A stretch of DNA of 64,000 nt from an uncultured Sterolibacteriaceae bacterium (GCA_937888595.1 CALARK010000001.1:11310-75309); one strand, 5' to 3'. Counted from the stretch's first letter, positions 8,679-16,228 are shown. The notes: a model not told the origin generated them from the sequence alone. Made by a program: numbers and translations.

Positions 8679-9122
8679 ATGAACTACGAAGACATCCTGA
8701 CCCGCCTCGACCACGCCAGCGTTTACCACATGCCGCTCGACGGCGAGACGGCGCTGGTCGCCGCGGCGGAACGCAACGGCTATTTCGTGTTCCGCATCGA
8801 TCTCGCGGGCGTGCAGGACAAGACCGGCATGCTCTCCGCGATCGCCAAGGCCATGGCCTTTCCGGAGTGGTTCGGCCACAACTGGGATGCGTTGCTCGAC
8901 TGCCTGGCCGATCTCGGCTGGCATTCGCACAAAGGGGCCGAAGGCTACGTCGTCATCCTCGAGCACTGCGACGGTATCCATGGCCGCGCCGAGACGGATT
9001 TTGTCCAGACCCTGCAGGTGTTCGAAGCCGCCGCCAACGAATGGCGCGAGCAGGGCATCCCCTTCTGGTGCTTCGTCGACATGCAGGCCGACGGCATCAA
9101 CTGGCTCGCCGACATCGCCTGA
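8679..9122 (+). CDS. Barstar-family ribonuclease inhibitor
   Basis: This 147-residue protein contains a barstar domain in its middle part. FRIDLAGVQDKTGMLSAIAKA is followed by the hallmark FPEWFGHNWDALLDCLADLGW, then a strand (GYVVILEHCDG) and a late Phe-rich strand. It is longer than Bacillus barstar (about 90 residues) at both ends. No signal peptide is present, so it acts in the cytoplasm. It directly follows the secreted RNase and presumably protects the producer before export. The order aspS-RNase-barstar-nudB separates aspS and nudB, which are otherwise often adjacent. Confidence 0.9.
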   Translation: MNYEDILTRLDHASVYHMPLDGETALVAAAERNGYFVFRIDLAGVQDKTGMLSAIAKAMAFPEWFGHNWDALLDCLADLGWHSHKGAEGYVVILEHCDGIHGRAETDFVQTLQVFEAAANEWREQGIPFWCFVDMQADGINWLADIA

Positions 9123-9125
9123 CCG

Positions 9126-9572
9126 ATGGCAGGCAGCAAGCAGCCTGTCTCGGTGCTGGTGGTCATCCACGACCCCGGCCTCAACATCCTCCTGCTCGAA
9201 CGGGCCGCCCATCCGGGCTACTGGCAGTCGGTCACCGGTTCCCGGGAAGGCGAGGAAAGCCTGGCGGAGACGGCCGTGCGCGAAGTGGCCGAGGAAACAG
9301 GCATCGACTGCAGGCCGGCGGACCTCGCCGACTGGCACCTCTCCAACCGCTTCGAGATTTTCGCCGAATGGCGCGACCGCTACCCGGAGGGCGTCACGCA
9401 CAACGTCGAGCACGTCTTCGGCCTGTGCGTCCCGGCCGGCACACGGGCCGTCCCGGCGCCCGGTGAACACCGCGCCCTGCGCTGGCTGCCCTGGCGCGAA
9501 GCGGCCGCCGCGTGCTTTTCCTGGACCAACCGCGACACCATCCTCATGCTGGGCCTGCGCACGGCGCTGTAA
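9126..9572 (+). CDS. nudB: Dihydroneopterin triphosphate diphosphatase
   Basis: This is a 148-residue Nudix hydrolase. The Nudix box is intact: GSREGEESLAETAVREVAEE followed by TGI. The N terminus (KQPVSVLVVIHDPGLNILLLERA) and the segment YWQSVTGS match NudB, which removes pyrophosphate from dihydroneopterin triphosphate in folate synthesis. The start codon lies three bases after the barstar stop, so it is in the aspS transcription unit. In enterics nudB also lies just downstream of aspS. Confidence 0.9.
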   Translation: MAGSKQPVSVLVVIHDPGLNILLLERAAHPGYWQSVTGSREGEESLAETAVREVAEETGIDCRPADLADWHLSNRFEIFAEWRDRYPEGVTHNVEHVFGLCVPAGTRAVPAPGEHRALRWLPWREAAAACFSWTNRDTILMLGLRTAL

Positions 9573-9626
9573 GCTTTTCCGCGAGCGAGCGACTATGCTT
9601 CTCCCACCCCAACGCAGGAGAACGCC

Positions 9627-10175
9627 ATGACCCTCGCCGTCCTGATGCCCCGCCAGCCGGTTCCACCCCTCGACGTACCGCTGCTCGGCGGCGGCCGCTT
9701 CGATCTTGCCGTCTCGCCAGCACCGACTTTCGACATGCTCGTCTTCTATCGCGGCCTGCACTGCCCTCTATGCGCGAAATACCTCGTCGAACTGGAGCGT
9801 CTCCATCCCGAATTCGAGCAGCGCGGCGTCCGGCCCGTTGCGATCAGTTCCGACACCGAGGAGCGCGCCCGCGCGATGGCCGACAAGATCGGCGCCAAGG
9901 CGCTGCGCTTCGGCTACGACCTGCGGCTGGCCGTCGCCCGCCAGTGGGGGCTCACGATTTCCACCTCGCGCGGCAAGACCTCCCTCGGCATCGACGAGCC
10001 GGCCCTGTTCTCCGAACCCGGCCTGTTCCTCGTGCATCCCGACGGCACGCTCTACTGGGGCAGCACGCAGACGATGCCTTTCGCCCGGCCGCATTTCGAC
10101 GAGATCGTCGGCGCGATCGACTTCGTCGTGAAGAACGACTATCCGGCGCGCGGCGAATACACCGGCGCCGTCTGA
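9627..10175 (+). CDS. Peroxiredoxin-like (AhpC/TSA, redoxin) protein
   Basis: This 182-residue redoxin-fold protein contains the active-site-like segment FYRGLHCPLCAKY with a CxxC pair. In its phrase RPVAISSDTEERA and in length it resembles the peroxiredoxin-like family found near redox genes. A ribosome site (AGGAG) precedes ATG 9627. The dispersed repeat encodes residues 28-35 (AVSPAPTF) immediately before the first core strand, a position that tolerates change. Its 3' end overlaps the convergent CWC gene by 37 bases. The exact substrate is not predictable. Confidence 0.8.
   Translation: MTLAVLMPRQPVPPLDVPLLGGGRFDLAVSPAPTFDMLVFYRGLHCPLCAKYLVELERLHPEFEQRGVRPVAISSDTEERARAMADKIGAKALRFGYDLRLAVARQWGLTISTSRGKTSLGIDEPALFSEPGLFLVHPDGTLYWGSTQTMPFARPHFDEIVGAIDFVVKNDYPARGEYTGAV
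9708..9731 (+). repeat. Dispersed 24-bp repeat, copy 2 (in peroxiredoxin-like gene)
   Basis: Four mismatches to consensus, all transitions. Same sense as the gene; read as AVSPAPTF. Confidence 0.75.
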
Positions 10176-10360
10176 GCCCGCGCCTGCAGGCAGGTTGGGC
10201 ACAGGCAGCCGCTGACAGCCGGATCGATCGGCTGCGGCGGCAGTTCGGCGCACCAGCATCGTTCGTCGCCGGCATCCATGCCGCAGACGAAGGTCGCGCC
10301 GCAGCACGGGCATGTTTTCTCCCCGGGACGCCGTCCCGCGGGCGCCGACTTTGTGCTCAT
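10139..10360 (-). CDS. Small cysteine-rich CWC-family protein
   Basis: This 73-residue protein is rich in cysteine. It has KTCPCCGATFVCG, then CWCAELP, then CLCPTCLQ, the layout of the cysteine-rich CWC domain family. The ATG overlaps the stop of the DoxX gene (ATGA), so it is the last gene of the hvf/buf operon. Because the operon makes a metal-binding peptide, a role in metal binding or handling is plausible but inferred. The N terminus (KSAPAGR) is encoded by an antisense copy of the dispersed repeat. The 3' end overlaps the convergent peroxiredoxin-like gene. Confidence 0.8.
   Translation of the reverse strand: MSTKSAPAGRRPGEKTCPCCGATFVCGMDAGDERCWCAELPPQPIDPAVSGCLCPTCLQARAQTAPVYSPRAG
10330..10353 (+). 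repeat. Dispersed 24-bp repeat, copy 3 (start of CWC gene, antisense)
   Basis: Two mismatches to consensus. Antisense to the CWC gene, occupying codons 3-11 just after its start codon. Confidence 0.85.
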
Positions 10361-10851
10361 CGGCCCACCACCCTGCGGCGAATCCAAGCATCGACCGACA
10401 GGCGTCCCGGTCCGGAAAGAATCAGCGGCAGCAGCATCACCATGAAGATCAGTGGCAGCTTGTAGTTGCCGTGGCCCTTGTCCGTCAGCGCATAGCCCTG
10501 CCACAGCTCGGCCAGGCTCGACCACTCGGCGGGCCAGTGCACCGCCCCGATGGCAACGATGGTCAGGATGAACAGCGACAGGCCGAAAAAGCGTGTCCCC
10601 AGGCCGATCGCCAGCGCGACGCCGCCGGCCAATTCGAACCACGTCGCCATCTGCCAGCTGATCTCCGGCGGCACGCTGTTGAACGGATACGGGAACTGCT
10701 CCAGGATGTCGGCAAACCAGTTTTCGCCGCGAAACTTTTCCAGCCCGGATTCGAAATACTCCCAGCCGAGCAGCAGGCGCAGGCCGAGCAGGCCGACCCA
10801 CGCACCGAGCCAGTCGATGCCGGCGAACAGCTTGCGCAACCACGCTTTCAT
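10357..10851 (-). CDS. DoxX-family membrane protein, HvfD/BufD-like
   Basis: This 164-residue DoxX protein has four hydrophobic helices. It shows the features of the DoxX proteins of hvf/buf operons: LLGLRLLLGWEYFESGLEKFRGENWF, then ATWFELAGGVALAIGLGTRFFGL. It overlaps HvfC by four bases at its 5' end and the CWC gene by four bases at its 3' end, so the genes are translationally coupled. It probably acts in the inner membrane in the same pathway as the modified peptide; its precise role in these operons is not established. Confidence 0.85.
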   Translation of the reverse strand: MKAWLRKLFAGIDWLGAWVGLLGLRLLLGWEYFESGLEKFRGENWFADILEQFPYPFNSVPPEISWQMATWFELAGGVALAIGLGTRFFGLSLFILTIVAIGAVHWPAEWSSLAELWQGYALTDKGHGNYKLPLIFMVMLLPLILSGPGRLSVDAWIRRRVVGR

Positions 10852-11573
10852 GGCCGACTCCCGAGCACCGCGCCGCTTTCATGCAGGCCGGCGAGCAGCT
10901 GCGCGCCATGCACGACCACGGCATCCGGCTGCGGATGGCCGATCTCCGTCGCCACCGCAAGGCAGGCCGACCTGCCCGTGTGTCCGCCAGCCTGCAGCAG
11001 CGTCACCAGCCGCGCGCTGACAGGATTGAGCTCGATGAACCGCACGGCATCACCCGCATCGCGATAGACGAGCAGATGCGTCGCCTGCGGCTTGCGCGGC
11101 CGGTAGTCCGGGCCGATGCGCTGCACCGGCCAGTCGTAGTCGAGGTTCATCAGCGCGGGCGCCAGCACGGGGGTGCCGTCGAGCAGGTCACCGCGGGGAT
11201 CGTGCGGCGGCGCATCCGCATTCATCACGTCGAGCGCCAGTTCGACCCACTCGTAATGTGCCAGCTCGCGCAGCCACGCCGGGCCGGCAGCGGCAGGCAG
11301 CCAATGCAGGAACTCGCGCGGAATCTCGCGGAAATACGGCGTCCGGCAGCGTGCCTCGCGGAAGAAGGCGCGGTGCAGGCGCCGCCAGCGCCGTTCACCC
11401 AGCATCTTGCGCGACACGGGGAAGCAGGCATCGAGAAAGCCGGTCAGGTTGTTGAACAGCAATTCGCCATAGATCGCGGCCCGCCGGGCCGGTACGCCGG
11501 CCGGTCGCGCCGCCCTGCGCGGATCGCGCAGGTGGCGGCCAAAATCATGCTGGAACGACTGGAAAGCGAGCAT
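10848..11573 (-). CDS. HvfC/BufC-like DUF2063 partner protein
   Basis: This is a 241-residue protein with the N-terminal DUF2063 'putative DNA-binding' domain (FQHDFGRHLRDP, RAAIYGELLFNNLTGFLDACFP). In hvf/buf operons this family is the partner of the DUF692 iron oxidase and helps present the precursor peptide to it. A start at 11573 overlaps the last base of the DUF692 stop, as expected for a stable pair. Despite the domain name, no DNA-binding role is implied here. Confidence 0.85.
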   Translation of the reverse strand: MLAFQSFQHDFGRHLRDPRRAARPAGVPARRAAIYGELLFNNLTGFLDACFPVSRKMLGERRWRRLHRAFFREARCRTPYFREIPREFLHWLPAAAGPAWLRELAHYEWVELALDVMNADAPPHDPRGDLLDGTPVLAPALMNLDYDWPVQRIGPDYRPRKPQATHLLVYRDAGDAVRFIELNPVSARLVTLLQAGGHTGRSACLAVATEIGHPQPDAVVVHGAQLLAGLHESGAVLGSRP

Positions 11574-12418
11574 CAGGCCGCCCTCCGCTCGATGGGTGCG
11601 CTGCAGCGCTGGGCGGCGGCGATCCGCTCGACCTCGACGGACAGCTCGGCCAGCGCCGGAATGTTGAAGTCGCGTTCGAGGCAGGTCGGCAACGGGCCGA
11701 CGCGCGCATAGGCGGCATCGAGCAGTGCCCAGACCGGATCGATCACCGCGGCACCGTGGGTATCCACCAGCACGCCGTCCGGTTCGACGTAGTGGCCGGC
11801 CATGTGCAGGTAGCAGGTGCGCTCCAGCGGCAGCGCGTCCATGAAGGCGACGGGGTCGAAAGTGAAGTTGCGGCTGTTCACGTAAATGTTGTTAACGTCC
11901 AGATGCAACAGGCAGTCGGCTTCCTCGATGACGGCCGAGATGAATTCCGCTTCGCTCATCTCCGCGCCGGGCGGCGCGACATAGTAGGAGGCGTTCTCGA
12001 TGCCGATGCGCATGCCGAGGATGTCCTGTGCCTGCCGGATGCGCCCGGCGACCCATTGCACGGCATCGCCGGTGCAGGGAATCGGCAACAGGTCGTAGAG
12101 GTGACCGTCATCGCCACACCACGACAGGTGTTCGGTATAGAGCGTCATGCCGTGCTGACGCATGAAGGCCCTGATGTCTTTCAGCAAACCGGTGTCGAGC
12201 GGGCGCGGGCCGCCGAGGCCGAGCGACAGACCGTGGCAGACGAAAGGATGGCGCTCGGTGAAGTTGCGCAGTTCCTTCGCGTAGCGGCCGCCGATGCCGG
12301 CCCAGTTTTCCGGGGCCAGCTCGAAGAAATCGATGCAGGAAGGAACCCCCGACTTCAGGTCGGGGATCAGTTCCCGCCTGAAGCCGAGTCCCGTGCCTTG
12401 CAGCCGGGCAGATGACAT
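11573..12418 (-). CDS. DUF692 multinuclear non-haem iron oxidase, HvfB/BufB-like
   Basis: This 281-residue TIM-barrel enzyme belongs to the DUF692 (MNIO) family, which oxidises cysteine residues of precursor peptides. Metal-ligand motifs are visible in order: CHGLSLGLGG, TEHLSW, IENASYY, LLHLDVNNIYVN, HMAGHY, DTHG and LERDF. The N terminus LGFRRELIPDL is typical. It lies nine bases downstream of the Cys/Lys-rich precursor and overlaps its HvfC partner. Known relatives install oxazolone-thioamide or thiooxazole groups on Cys; the exact product here is inferred. Confidence 0.9.
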   Translation of the reverse strand: MSSARLQGTGLGFRRELIPDLKSGVPSCIDFFELAPENWAGIGGRYAKELRNFTERHPFVCHGLSLGLGGPRPLDTGLLKDIRAFMRQHGMTLYTEHLSWCGDDGHLYDLLPIPCTGDAVQWVAGRIRQAQDILGMRIGIENASYYVAPPGAEMSEAEFISAVIEEADCLLHLDVNNIYVNSRNFTFDPVAFMDALPLERTCYLHMAGHYVEPDGVLVDTHGAAVIDPVWALLDAAYARVGPLPTCLERDFNIPALAELSVEVERIAAAQRCSAPIERRAA

Positions 12419-12427
12419 GCTGCGGCC

Positions 12428-12715
12428 TTACTTCTTCGCGCCGCAGCTGGCGTCCTTCTTCTTGTCGCCGCCGCAGCTGCCGTCCTTCTTCTTGTCGTCC
12501 GCGGGCTTTTCGACCTTCTTGTCGCCGCCGCACTTGGCCTCGCCGCACTTGCCGTCGGTTTTCTTGTCGGCGGCGGCCAGCTGGTAGCCGCTGTCGAGCT
12601 TGGCCATGGCGAATGGATTATCCGCCGCGCTGGCCACCGTGCTCATTGCGACGGTGGCGGCGAAGGCGGTACCGGTGACGAGGGCGAGGGTGGCGTGGGT
12701 GGTTTTGTTTTTCAT
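12428..12715 (-). CDS. HvfA/BufA-type secreted RiPP precursor (bufferin-like)
   Basis: This 95-residue protein has an N-terminal signal peptide (MKNKTTHATLALVTGTAF up to VASA) and then the family phrase ADNPFAMAKLDSGYQLA. The mature part is Lys/Asp rich with four cysteines in short motifs (DGKCG, EAKCGG, DGSCGG, DASCG). This is the precursor of the operon: DUF692 and HvfC-like enzymes would modify the CG cysteines before export, giving a metal-binding peptide. The start at 12715 has a GGAG ribosome site; an upstream in-frame ATG has none. Part of the tail is a 30-bp tandem duplication. Confidence 0.88.
   Translation of the reverse strand: MKNKTTHATLALVTGTAFAATVAMSTVASAADNPFAMAKLDSGYQLAAADKKTDGKCGEAKCGGDKKVEKPADDKKKDGSCGGDKKKDASCGAKK
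12441..12500 (-). repeat. 30-bp tandem duplication inside the bufferin precursor
   Basis: Two nearly identical 30-base units (12441-12470 and 12471-12500) encode the ten-residue block SCGGDKKKD plus one residue. The duplication copies one Cys-Gly core and its Lys spacer, so it changes the number of modifiable cysteines. Confidence 0.75.
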
Positions 12716-12757
12716 GTCAGTCTCCTGTGGGGGTTGAGGGTGCAACTTTGACAAACG

Positions 12758-12940
12758 CTACGTAGGCGGTGTACCGATGCGCCGTGCGGCGGCATGAAGC
12801 AAGGCGAAGTGCCGCTCGGTCGCCCGGCAGCCCCTGCAGAGGAACAGATGCAACTTCAGCCCGAGGCGCTCGACCGGCGACAGCTTGCGGTCCAGATCCT
12901 GCGACATCAGTTGCGTGGCTTCCTTGCAGTTCATCATCAT
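12758..12940 (-). CDS. Zinc-finger (zf-HC2) anti-sigma factor, soluble
   Basis: This 60-residue protein has the zinc anti-sigma pattern: Cys5 near the start (NCKEATQLMSQDLD), then His31-x3-Cys35-x2-Cys38 (HLFLCRGC). No membrane segment follows, so it is a cytoplasmic inhibitor. Its ATG (12940) overlaps the stop codon of the ECF sigma gene (TAATG), so the two are coupled. The longer upstream reading frame belongs to the sigma gene region. Zinc release or thiol oxidation could be the switch that frees the sigma factor; that is inference. Confidence 0.85.
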   Translation of the reverse strand: MMMNCKEATQLMSQDLDRKLSPVERLGLKLHLFLCRGCRATERHFALLHAAARRIGTPPT

Positions 12941-13500
12941 TACTTCTCTCCAAACCAGCGCCGGGACAGGCATTCGCGCAGTCCCAGACGCGCACGGTGC
13001 AGCAGCACCCAGCAATTGGACGACGAGATTCCCAGTTCCTTACAAATTTCGTCGGTTTCCAACCCCAAAATCTCCCGCATCATGAAAACCCGCCCCGGCT
13101 TGGCCGGCACGCCGTCGAGGCAGGCCTCGAATACCACCCAGAACTGGCTGTTTTCCAACGCGGCTTCCGGATCGGCCCAGGCGGCCGGCGACTCCTCCCA
13201 GTGGCCGCGCCGGTCGAACAGTTCGTCGAAATCTTCGCCTTCGTCCTCGACGACCACCATCACGGCCCCCTCCCGCTGCCGCCGGCGCAATTCGTCGATG
13301 ATCTTGTTCTTGAGGATGGCGAACACCCAGGTCTTGGCCGCCGCCGCACCGGCGAACCGGTCCGCACCGGCCAGCGCGGCGAGCATCGCTTCCTGCACCG
13401 CATCCTCCGCCTGCGCGTCGGACCGCAACTGCAGCCGGGCGAATCGCAGCAGTTGCGGCCGCAAGGCCGCGAGGGCGGCGTGGATCTCTTGGTTTTTCAA
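12940..13500 (-). CDS. ECF-type RNA polymerase sigma factor
   Basis: This 186-residue two-domain sigma-70 factor has sigma-2 (about residues 10-75: DAVQEAMLAAL, KTWVFAILKNKIIDELRRR) and sigma-4 (about 125-180: MMREILGLETDEICKELGIS, VLLHRARLGLRECL). I start at TTG 13500 (reads MKNQEIHAALAAL), because a strong GGAGGG lies four bases upstream. An ATG at 13527 is an alternative without such a site. It lies directly upstream of the anti-sigma and hvf/buf genes on the same strand. It most likely activates that operon in response to metal stress, as ECF factors do in related clusters. Confidence 0.88.
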   Translation of the reverse strand: MKNQEIHAALAALRPQLLRFARLQLRSDAQAEDAVQEAMLAALAGADRFAGAAAAKTWVFAILKNKIIDELRRRQREGAVMVVVEDEGEDFDELFDRRGHWEESPAAWADPEAALENSQFWVVFEACLDGVPAKPGRVFMMREILGLETDEICKELGISSSNCWVLLHRARLGLRECLSRRWFGEK

Positions 13501-13532
13501 ATGTCCCTCCCTGTCTGCCGCGATCATAACCG

Positions 13533-13566
13533 GCACTTGAAAAGTGCGGCGCGAAGACCTAGCTAT
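13533..13566 (+). promoter_or_regulatory. Possible heat-shock promoter and small hairpin upstream of hsp20
   Basis: CTTGAAA (13536-13542) resembles the sigma-32 -35 box, and CCTAGCTAT (13558-13566) loosely resembles its -10 box with 15 bases between. The -35 region is also a small inverted repeat, GCACTT and AAGTGC around a GAA loop (13533-13547). It sits between the divergent ECF sigma gene and hsp20. Confidence 0.3.
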
Positions 13567-13598
13567 GGGGCATAAACCACCCGCTCAAGGAGAATGCC

Positions 13599-14012
13599 AT
13601 GAACCCGATGACGCGTTATGACCCGCTCGACGACTTCTTCCGCGGCTTCTTCGTCCGCCCGGTCGAAATGGGCAAGGACATCGAGGCGCCGAACATCAGG
13701 ATCGACGTCAGGGAGCAGGAGAAGGCCTACGTCGTCCATGCCGAGATGCCCGGCATCCGCAAGGAGGACATCCACGTCAGCATCGACGGCCCGGTCGTCT
13801 CGATCAGCGCCGAGCGCAAGGAAGAGAAGGACGTCAGGGAAGGCGAGCGCGTGCTGCGCATCGAACGCCATTTCGGCAAGGTGTCGCGCAGCTTCCAGCT
13901 CGGCCAGGACATCGACGACAACGCGGCTTCCGCGAAATTCACCGACGGGGTGCTGGAACTGACCCTGCCGAAGAAGGCCGCGACGCAGTCGAAGCGACTG
14001 GCCATCGACTGA
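13599..14012 (+). CDS. Hsp20/alpha-crystallin small heat-shock protein
   Basis: This 137-residue holdase chaperone has the alpha-crystallin domain at about residues 30-125. APNIRIDVREQEKAYVVHAE, MPGIRKEDIHVSIDG and the C-terminal GVLELTLPKK are typical. An AAGGAG ribosome site precedes ATG 13599. A possible sigma-32-like promoter lies upstream. It is transcribed divergently from the ECF sigma gene and alone, since a dispersed-repeat copy and argB follow. Confidence 0.92.
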   Translation: MNPMTRYDPLDDFFRGFFVRPVEMGKDIEAPNIRIDVREQEKAYVVHAEMPGIRKEDIHVSIDGPVVSISAERKEEKDVREGERVLRIERHFGKVSRSFQLGQDIDDNAASAKFTDGVLELTLPKKAATQSKRLAID

Positions 14013-14029
14013 AGATCGACGGATCGGCA

Positions 14030-14053
14030 AAAAGTCGGTGCCGGCAGGACGGC
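14030..14053 (-). repeat. Dispersed 24-bp repeat, copy 4 (intergenic)
   Basis: Two mismatches to consensus. It lies between hsp20 and argB, 39 bases before the argB start. Confidence 0.85.
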
Positions 14054-14091
14054 GGTAGAATTTCCGCCGTCCTTTCCTTCCTGCCGACGCC

Positions 14092-15006
14092 ATGACCCCC
14101 GAAACCCCCGAGACCCACGCCGCCACCGACACCCTGCCCGCCGCCACCAAGGCCAAGATCCTCGGCGAGGCGCTGCCCTACATCAAGCGCTTCTTCGACA
14201 AGACCATCGTCATCAAGTACGGCGGCAACGCCATGACCGACCCGAAGCTGCAGGACGGCTTCGCGCGCGACGTGGTGCTGCTCAAGCTGGTGGGCATGAA
14301 TCCGGTGGTCGTCCATGGCGGCGGCCCGCAGATCGAAGACCTGCTCAAGCGCGTCGGCAAGCAGGGCACCTTCATCCAGGGCATGCGCGTCACCGACGAA
14401 GAGACCATGGACATAGTCGAGATGGTGCTCGGCGGCCAGGTCAACAAGGAAATCGTCAACCTCATCAACCAGCACGGCGGCAAAGCCGTCGGCCTGACCG
14501 GCCAGGACGGCAACTTCATCCGCGCCAAGAAGTTGATGCTGCCGAACAAGGACAATCCCGACGAACTGATCGACATCGGTTCGGTCGGCGAGATCACCTC
14601 GATCGACCCCTCGCTGATCGCCTTCCTCGACACCGGTGACTTCATCCCGGTGATCGCACCGATCGGCGTCGGCCCCAGGGGCGAGACCTACAACATCAAC
14701 GCCGACGTCGTCGCCGGCAAGATCGCCGAAGTGCTCAACGCCGAAAAGCTGGTGCTGCTGACCAACACGCCCGGCGTGCTGAACAAGGCGGGCGAACTGC
14801 TGACCGGCGTGACGCCGAAGGAAATCGACGCGATGGTCGAGGACGGCACCCTCTCCGGCGGCATGCTGCCGAAGATCGGCTCGGCGCTCGATGCGGCGCG
14901 CAGTGGCGTCAAAAGCGTGCACATCATCGACGGCCGCGTCGAACACGCCCTGCTGCTCGAAATCCTGACCGACCAGGGCGTCGGCACGCTGATCAAATCG
15001 AAATGA
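14092..15006 (+). CDS. argB: Acetylglutamate kinase
   Basis: This 304-residue amino-acid kinase phosphorylates N-acetylglutamate in arginine synthesis. It shows the N-terminal KTIVIKYGGNAM phosphate-binding segment, VVHGGGPQIEDLL for substrate binding and the C-terminal GGMLPKIGSALDA. The long N-terminal helix preceding the kinase core (AKAKILGEALPYIKRFF) is the arrangement found in arginine-inhibited hexameric enzymes. It overlaps the following pyrimidine nucleotidase gene by four bases. Confidence 0.96.
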   Translation: MTPETPETHAATDTLPAATKAKILGEALPYIKRFFDKTIVIKYGGNAMTDPKLQDGFARDVVLLKLVGMNPVVVHGGGPQIEDLLKRVGKQGTFIQGMRVTDEETMDIVEMVLGGQVNKEIVNLINQHGGKAVGLTGQDGNFIRAKKLMLPNKDNPDELIDIGSVGEITSIDPSLIAFLDTGDFIPVIAPIGVGPRGETYNINADVVAGKIAEVLNAEKLVLLTNTPGVLNKAGELLTGVTPKEIDAMVEDGTLSGGMLPKIGSALDAARSGVKSVHIIDGRVEHALLLEILTDQGVGTLIKSK

Positions 15007-15659
15007 CTTCACGTCGGGTTTGGCTGTTCGACCTCGACAACACGCTGCACGACGCCAACCCGCACATCTTCCCGGCCATGAGCCGGGCGATGCTGGATTA
15101 CGTGGCCGAAAAAGTCGGCGTCGGCGAGACGGCGGCCAAGGCCCTGCGCGATGAATACTGGCAGCGTTACGGCGCCACCATGACGGGACTGGTGCGCCAC
15201 CACGGCGTCGATCCGCACGATTTCCTCGCCCGTACCCACGACTTCCTCGACGACCTGCCCCGCATGGTGGTGTTCGAACCGGCCCTGCGCCACGCGCTCG
15301 AACGCCTGCCCGGCCGCAAGATCCTGTTTTCCAACGCGCCGCGGCACTACGTCGAGGCGATCCTCGATCACGTCGGCATCCGCCGCCTGTTCGACAGCAT
15401 CTGGACCATCGAACGCTTGCGCCTGACACCCAAACCGCATCTCGCCGCCTTCCGCCGCTTGCTGCGCGACGAAAGACTGCAGGCGCAGCGCTGCATCTTC
15501 GTCGAGGACAGTGCCGCCAATCTGCGCGCAGCCAAGCAATTGGGCATGAAAACCGTGCTTGTTTCACCTGCGGTGCGAGCGCCCGCTTACGTCGATGTGC
15601 TCATAAAATCGGCGCTCGACCTGCCACGACTAGGACTCACTCAGGGACAACGAGGATGA
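15003..15659 (+). CDS. HAD-family pyrimidine 5'-nucleotidase
   Basis: This 218-residue HAD hydrolase has motif I at the N terminus (WLFDLDNTLHDANPH), motif II (LFSNAPRHY), the motif III Lys (TPKPHLAAF) and motif IV (IFVEDSAANLRAAK). The all-helical cap after motif I matches pyrimidine 5'-nucleotidases of betaproteobacteria and yeast Sdt1, which dephosphorylate UMP/CMP. ATGA overlap couples it to argB, and it overlaps slmA by four bases. This argB-nucleotidase-slmA order is common in the class. Confidence 0.9.
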   Translation: MTSRRVWLFDLDNTLHDANPHIFPAMSRAMLDYVAEKVGVGETAAKALRDEYWQRYGATMTGLVRHHGVDPHDFLARTHDFLDDLPRMVVFEPALRHALERLPGRKILFSNAPRHYVEAILDHVGIRRLFDSIWTIERLRLTPKPHLAAFRRLLRDERLQAQRCIFVEDSAANLRAAKQLGMKTVLVSPAVRAPAYVDVLIKSALDLPRLGLTQGQRG

Positions 15660-16228
15660 ACCAACCCGGCGAAAAGAAACTCCAGATCCTGCAGACCATC
15701 GCCACCATGCTGGAAAACCCGGCCGGCGAGAAGATCACCACCGCCGCGCTCGCGGCACGCCTCGATGTTTCCGAAGCCGCGCTCTACCGCCATTTCCCGA
15801 GCAAGGCGCGCATGTTCGAGGGACTGATCGAGTTCATCGAGAACGCGATTCTCGGCGTCGTCGGCCAGATCGCCGCCGAGGAGGAAAGCGGCATGAGGCA
15901 GGTCGAACTGATGCTCGCCGCCGCGCTGCGCTTTGCGACCAAGAACCGCGGACTGGCGCGCGTCATGGTCGGCGACGCCCTCGTGCATGAAAATCCGCGC
16001 CTGCAGGCACGCATCAACCAGCTGTTTGAGCGGCTCGAAGCATCGCTAAAGCAGGCGCTGAAGATCGCCCAGGCGCAGGGCGCCCTGCCTGCCGACCGCG
16101 ACTGCGCCATGCAGGCCGACCTGCTGATCTGCCACCTGCTCGGCCGCCTGCAGCGTTACGTCAAGAGCGGCTTCAAGGACGATCCCCTCGCCCTCTGGCC
16201 GACGCAGAAAACCCTACTGCTTGGCTAG
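15656..16228 (+). CDS. slmA: Nucleoid occlusion factor SlmA
   Basis: This 190-residue TetR-family DNA-binding protein blocks FtsZ assembly over the nucleoid. The helix-turn-helix is near the N terminus (KITTAALAARLDVSEAALYRHF), and PSKARMFEGLIEFIE follows as in E. coli SlmA. The C-terminal helical dimer domain is complete. It is translationally coupled to the nucleotidase upstream, and its 3' end overlaps the convergent hemB by 15 bases. Confidence 0.93.
   Translation: MNQPGEKKLQILQTIATMLENPAGEKITTAALAARLDVSEAALYRHFPSKARMFEGLIEFIENAILGVVGQIAAEEESGMRQVELMLAAALRFATKNRGLARVMVGDALVHENPRLQARINQLFERLEASLKQALKIAQAQGALPADRDCAMQADLLICHLLGRLQRYVKSGFKDDPLALWPTQKTLLLG

Noticed and set aside
15606..15625. 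Half-match to the repeat (right arm GCGCCGATTTT in reverse) in the pyrimidine nucleotidase gene
   Set aside because: The left arm CCGTC is missing and the right arm has CCGATTTT. Below the threshold I used.
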